Assembly: GCF_000005505.3 (NCBI RefSeq)
Contig: NC_016133.3
Coordinates: 47,271,237 to 47,335,236 of the forward strand
Direction: 5' to 3'
Length of the DNA stretch: 64,000 bases
Origin: Brachypodium distachyon
Taxonomy: Eukaryota > Streptophyta > Magnoliopsida > Poales > Poaceae
Below the pieces are notes generated by a model. It worked only from the letters and a program-made list of their open reading frames with translations. It ran no database searches and was not told where the DNA came from. Position numbers and translations under genes: made by a program. This document shows positions 59,649 through 64,000 of this stretch, one piece after another. Position 1 is the stretch's first letter. The number at the start of each line of letters is the position of its first letter.

Positions 59649-60179
59649 ATGCACACGAACATACTTTGGGCGAAATGGCCTCTATGTATGAAATTCCGAT
59701 CTGTCATGTTGTCCTGTGGAATGCGAGTATCTACACTGCCTACGATGGAAACAGCTGTGAGGAGTTTATGCGATTGTATTGGTGGGATTGTTATTGGTTT
59801 CTCCGAAAGCCTCCTGTGGAATGTTGTTACTCCTACCATTTGTTGTTGCGCGGGTGATTCCTTTTACCGCAAAGTAAAATATGATTTCCTTTCCGAAAAG
59901 GCAAAGTCAACTTTTCTTTTCAACCTGCATGTCCCCTCGATTTCACTGTCACGATTACGCGAGCTACACGGAGGTGTTGATACGTTGAACTCGGCCGGGC
60001 AAACTCAAATCCTATTTTGTCACCTGCGCGGCGAGATGACGATTCCCGGGGAGCCGAAACTTGCCGGCACTCCAGGTCAATGCATTGTATTCTCCCATGA
60101 CCATGACACAAAAAGCCTGATTACAGTTAACCACGGTATACTCAGATTCTATAATTCGGATGCTGCGTGCCAGACCTGA
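59649..60179 (+). CDS. Open frame of 176 codons, function unknown
   Basis: ATG at 59649, stop at 60177-60179. The translation (ending IVFSHDHDTKSLITVNHGIL and NSDAACQT) is of normal composition but matches no family I know. No TATA box or intron could be tied to it. It may be a small gene, a decayed gene or chance. Confidence 0.25.
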   Translation: MHTNILWAKWPLCMKFRSVMLSCGMRVSTLPTMETAVRSLCDCIGGIVIGFSESLLWNVVTPTICCCAGDSFYRKVKYDFLSEKAKSTFLFNLHVPSISLSRLRELHGGVDTLNSAGQTQILFCHLRGEMTIPGEPKLAGTPGQCIVFSHDHDTKSLITVNHGILRFYNSDAACQT

Positions 60180-61121
60180 TACATCTATGCTGGTTTCCTG
60201 AAATCGCTCCTGCTCTTTAAAGAAAAGAAAAAAAGAACACCAAAATTGGTTTACGCATAGGTGGTTGTTCCACAATTAAGCCATCGAGACCATGGGGCGG
60301 CGACTTTGAGTGCCAAAAATTGCTCCGCTTTAGACGCGCGATCAAAGACGTGACTAACGTGCCTCGCCTCACGCGGCGATGGAACGACAGGGCGATGATT
60401 AAGGCAGGGCAGGCATTGCCAATACGGAGCCAAGCAAAGTGCAGCCATCTAGGAGTAGTACCGATGAGGCTCCATCACGGCTTTGGCTCCGGAAATCGCC
60501 GGGCAGCCGATCTCCGGTCGGCCACCACGCTGCTCACCTTTCCTTTCCTTGGGATGCACCCAACAACCATCCCCAGCACTCAACCGCGGTCACCGTTCCA
60601 CGTCAGCGCCTCGTCTTCGCTCCAATCCAGTACTGGTACTGTAGCCCACACCAACCCCACGTGCAGCTGCAGCGGGGCCCACTCCCTGACCCCTTCTCTC
60701 ACCGGTAGCCAATTCGCCTCCCCGCCAAAACCCAGAACCACCTTCCGCGTCGTCTACCCGCTGTCGCCGCCTGCGGGCCCCGGGGAAAAGACGGCCCCCA
60801 CACGACATGGACGTGGTTCACGGGTTTTTCATCGCCCGCGTCGGCCAGGCCACCCAGCTCAGCTCACCGGCGAGGGCTATATAACCATGCCCCCACGGCG
60901 AGGGCTCTTTTTTTCCCCAACTCGGCTCTCTGCAGTCCTCGAGATTCGCGCGGCCGTGTTACTGGCTCGGCTTCCGTTGTCTAGCGTCCCAAGCTAGATC
61001 TCTCTCCCTCCCCCTGCTCTCGCCCTCCCGGCGCTTTGGCGGCTTTATAGATCTGGCTGCTGGGGCGACGACGCGGAGGCCGGCCGGAGATTCTTCGTGA
61101 GGCCAGGGGGAAGGGGAAGCC
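60180..61121. promoter_or_regulatory. Invertase promoter and 5' leader
   Basis: TATATAA at 60878-60884 is a good TATA box about 240 bp before the start codon. The following leader is CT-rich (CTCTCTCCCTCCCC near 61000), usual for grass genes. No other gene is seen; the long open frame at 60320-60997 is a proline/serine-rich shadow. Confidence 0.55.
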
Positions 61122-64000
61122 ATGGAGCTGGGGGCCGGCGGGATGCGGCGGTCGGCGTCGCACACCTCGCTGTCCGAGTCGGACGACTTCGACCTCTCGC
61201 GCCTGCTCAACAAGCCGCGGATCAACGTCGAGCGCCAGCGCTCCTTCGACGACCGATCGCTCAGCGACGTCTCCTACTCCGGTGGCCACGCCAGGGGGGG
61301 CGGGGGCTTCGACGGCATGTACTCCCCCGGCGGCGGACTCCGCTCCCTCGTCGGCACGCCGGCCTCCTCCGCGCTCCACTCCTTCGAGCCCCACCCCATC
61401 GTCGGCGACGCCTGGGAGGCACTCCGCCGATCCCTCGTCTTCTTCCGCGGCCAGCCCCTCGGCACCATCGCGGCCTACGACCATGCCTCCGAGGAAGTCC
61501 TCAACTATGACCAGGTACCTACAGATTGTAATGGTTTTTAATTTCCATGTTTGTCAAAAAAAAATTCCCACCACGCGCCGCCTTATCTGATTTGGGGGAA
61601 CTCCCGGGCAGGTGTTTGTGAGGGATTTCGTGCCCAGCGCCATGGCGTTTCTCATGAATGGTGAGCCGGAGATTGTCAAGAACTTCCTGCTCAAGACCGT
61701 GCTGCTGCAGGGGTGGGAGAAGAAGGTCGATCGGTTTAAGCTCGGGGAAGGGGCCATGCCCGCCAGCTTTAAAGTGCTTCATGATGATAAGAAGGGCACT
61801 GATACCCTGCATGCTGATTTCGGGGAGAGCGCGATTGGGCGGGTTGCGCCGGTCGATTCAGGATTTTGGTGGATCATACTCTTGCGGGCCTACACAAAGT
61901 CCACCGGGGATTTGACTCTGGCAGAGAAGCCTGAGTGCCAGAAGGCGATGAGGCTCATACTGAGCCTGTGCTTGTCTGAGGGGTTTGATACCTTCCCGAC
62001 ATTGTTGTGCGCTGATGGTTGCTGCATGATAGATCGCAGGATGGTAAGTTATATACCCAGACGCTACTTTTTCAATACGTTCAAGTCTAGTATGAGTACA
62101 TTACGAAGTACAACTATTTTATCCTAACAATCAATGAATTGCAACATCTGTGGCTCATTTCACATACCTACTACCATTACTTCGGGCTACATGTCACAGA
62201 ATTATCAACTTCTAGAAGTTTCTTTGAATTTGTCTCAGCATTATGAATTGCTGTTTGAACTTCACTGCCACAGTTTGAGATAGCGGTACTGCAGTAGTAG
62301 TTCGGTGAAACTTATTCGATCATATAAATAGCTGAAGGGGAAATAATACCGCAACAATTTCCATGTCATACAAACACAAGTGCATGTCTCTTGAGCAAGT
62401 CTTAGAGAAGTTCAAACAAGTTTCATGTCTGTTTCGGCTCTCCGCAAAGTTCAGAGTATTTTTAAATTTTGTTTACTTTTGAAGAAGTGATAGCTACATG
62501 ATCTCTTTGCCTACTTTGAGGAGAAAAGCAGTGATGCCCTTTCAAAAAAAAGAGGGAAAACGTAGAGATAGTTCTGTGAAATTTACTTCTATAATTACCA
62601 GTGTCTAACATTTTATTGATTGGAGTGCAAATATTATGGTTGGAGTCATCTAGGTCTAAAGCTTTTGGCTTTGAGCAAGAGCGGTTGTGTTTTGCCGATC
62701 GCTTGCTTGCTAGCTTTCAGGCACACCACTCACTCAGTTCGATTGATCATTCGACAGCCTACCTACACACCATGGTGTGTGTGTGATATTTAACTCATAC
62801 GTCTAGTGCTCTAACATTGCTGCTTAAGGCACTGTTTGGCATCGTAGTGGATTACGATAATCATGTAGACCTAACCTGCTTGTCCATATTTTACAGTTTG
62901 CTTAACCAACTATTTCCCACTTACATAGCTATTTTTCCACATCAGATTAGACAATATGTTCAGCAACCCCAAACTGACGGCAAGTCTAAGATTTTGGATG
63001 CTTTAATGATTTGCTTGCTTTCGTCTTCTCTGTCCTGAGTCATACCTTTGTTGTGGTTTCAATGATTGGATAAATATGTACGGTGCCTGTTTGTTCATTA
63101 CTATTGGGCATGCAAATTTCAGTGCCTGTTGTGCGGTATGGATTTTCATGCCTCGTAATATTTTGTTTCCATCAGAATTCTGCTTGCCTGGGCTTTGTGA
63201 TGTTCTATTTTTCATACCACACTGGTGCAATCGATTTGTTATTCCCGAGGTACCAGAGTGCAGTTTCCTTTGGAACTAAAGTTGAACCAGGTTTTCTGAA
63301 CGGTCCAAAAGCAAATCTAAATATACCCAAATGCCATACTTTTAATTGGCGTGGTCCAATTAATTGTCCAAATCCAAAATCCAAAATGTCCCAACGCTCA
63401 TTGTGTCCACTGGTCCATGGGCATGGACTACCCAAGTCCATTAACACCTCCAGGTGTTACACCCAAATCTTGTTGGGGCATCTGCATGTGAACAATTTGC
63501 ATGAAAACTGATACTCCTATCTCTTGCATTCTACTGATGGCTATACAATAACATTGTTTACTCTCGGTAGCCTTATACAGGGACATGCACGGCACTACCT
63601 TAAATTCTGCAAAAATGTGTCCATTTCTTTCTTGCTTTGATTCAGTATGTGCAGAATAGAATTATGACTAATACAAAAAAATCGTTTCTCTGTTAATGAT
63701 GTCTAGTGGCCTTGTAAGCATTTGTTGGATGAATATCTTTTTTGCCCTCCTTGCCACTGACTTCTGTGTATGCATGTGTACTCCTCTCTCTGTGAGTTAC
63801 CGATGGATACGTATTTTGTATTACCTGACTAAAATGCCATATTGGTTTCTATCAGAGGTTCTTTTGCTCATTCTCATCATCCTTTTGTAGGGTGTGTATG
63901 GTTACCCCATCGAAATTCAATCCCTTTTCTTCATGGCACTGAGGTGTGCTCTTCTCATGCTCAAGCATGATGCTGAAGGGAAAGACTTCGTGGAGCGGAT
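61122..64000 (+). CDS. Alkaline/neutral invertase (GH100, cytosolic CINV type), 5' part
   Basis: Hydrolyses sucrose to glucose and fructose at neutral pH; GH100 family. Exons 61122-61514 (131 residues), 61612-62043 (144 residues) and 63891 to beyond the window end, all in phase 0. The N-terminus ([57 protein letters not shown]) is the short, serine-rich leader of cytosolic CINV1/CINV2-type enzymes and has no transit peptide. Family blocks follow: [78 protein letters not shown] and [17 protein letters not shown]. About 311 residues of roughly 560 are in the window. The 1847-bp intron 2 holds no recognised insertion. Confidence 0.94.

Noticed and set aside
60320..60997. Plus frame of 225 codons upstream of the invertase
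   Set aside because: Runs through the TATA box and leader of the invertase gene; proline/serine-rich and without family resemblance.

Overview
The window is nuclear DNA of a grass (Poaceae). The genes have plant-type introns with GT-AG junctions. The intergenic DNA is full of Stowaway-type MITEs (CTCCCTCCG termini, TA target sites), and a cellulose synthase-like F (CSLF) gene, a family typical of grasses, is present. A BOP-clade, probably pooid, grass such as Brachypodium or a relative fits best. I cannot fix the species from sequence alone. No tRNA, rRNA or CRISPR feature was seen.

Layout. 1-3.9 kb: 3' part of a SnRK2/SAPK protein kinase gene (+). 3.9-7.9 kb: two tRNA-derived SINEs in opposite orientation, other repeat DNA and a Stowaway MITE. 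7.9-10.1 kb: an intronless FAR1-related gene (+). 10-13.5 kb: nested and single MITEs and a degenerate tandem repeat. 13.5-15.9 kb: an AMT3-type ammonium transporter gene (-), divergent from a nine-exon exosome RRP45 gene (+, 17.3-21.1 kb). 22.5-23.1 kb: three exons of a histone H3 gene (-) without their first exon. 23.2-36.2 kb: a 13-kb Ty3/gypsy element of the Tat lineage (-), with a second RNase H domain and an accessory gene on the opposite strand. 37.1-37.5 kb: a broken EXO70-like fragment. 39.8-40.2 kb: a 50-bp tandem array. 42.2-49.4 kb: a three-exon CSLF gene (+) with a 4-kb first intron that holds a nested MITE pair and a GC-rich insert. 50.5-54.4 kb: a second, decayed Tat element. 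54.7-60 kb: MITE, LINE and SINE remnants and direct repeats. 61.1-64 kb: start of an alkaline/neutral invertase gene (+), cut by the window end.

The genes are unrelated housekeeping and metabolic genes, not an operon or a cluster. From memory, rice chromosome 2 carries SAPK6, a FAR1-like gene, AMT3;3, an exosome gene and a neutral invertase side by side. If that is right, the conserved frame is 0-21 kb plus 61-64 kb. The roughly 40 kb between RRP45 and the invertase (CSLF gene, H3 and EXO70 fragments, two Tat elements) would then be inserted or relocated DNA, and it is the most interesting part of the window.

Coding coordinates were read by eye from splice junctions and family conservation. 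Several proposed starts in the raw translation were GTG or TTG; I replaced them with the first sensible ATG or with a splice acceptor.
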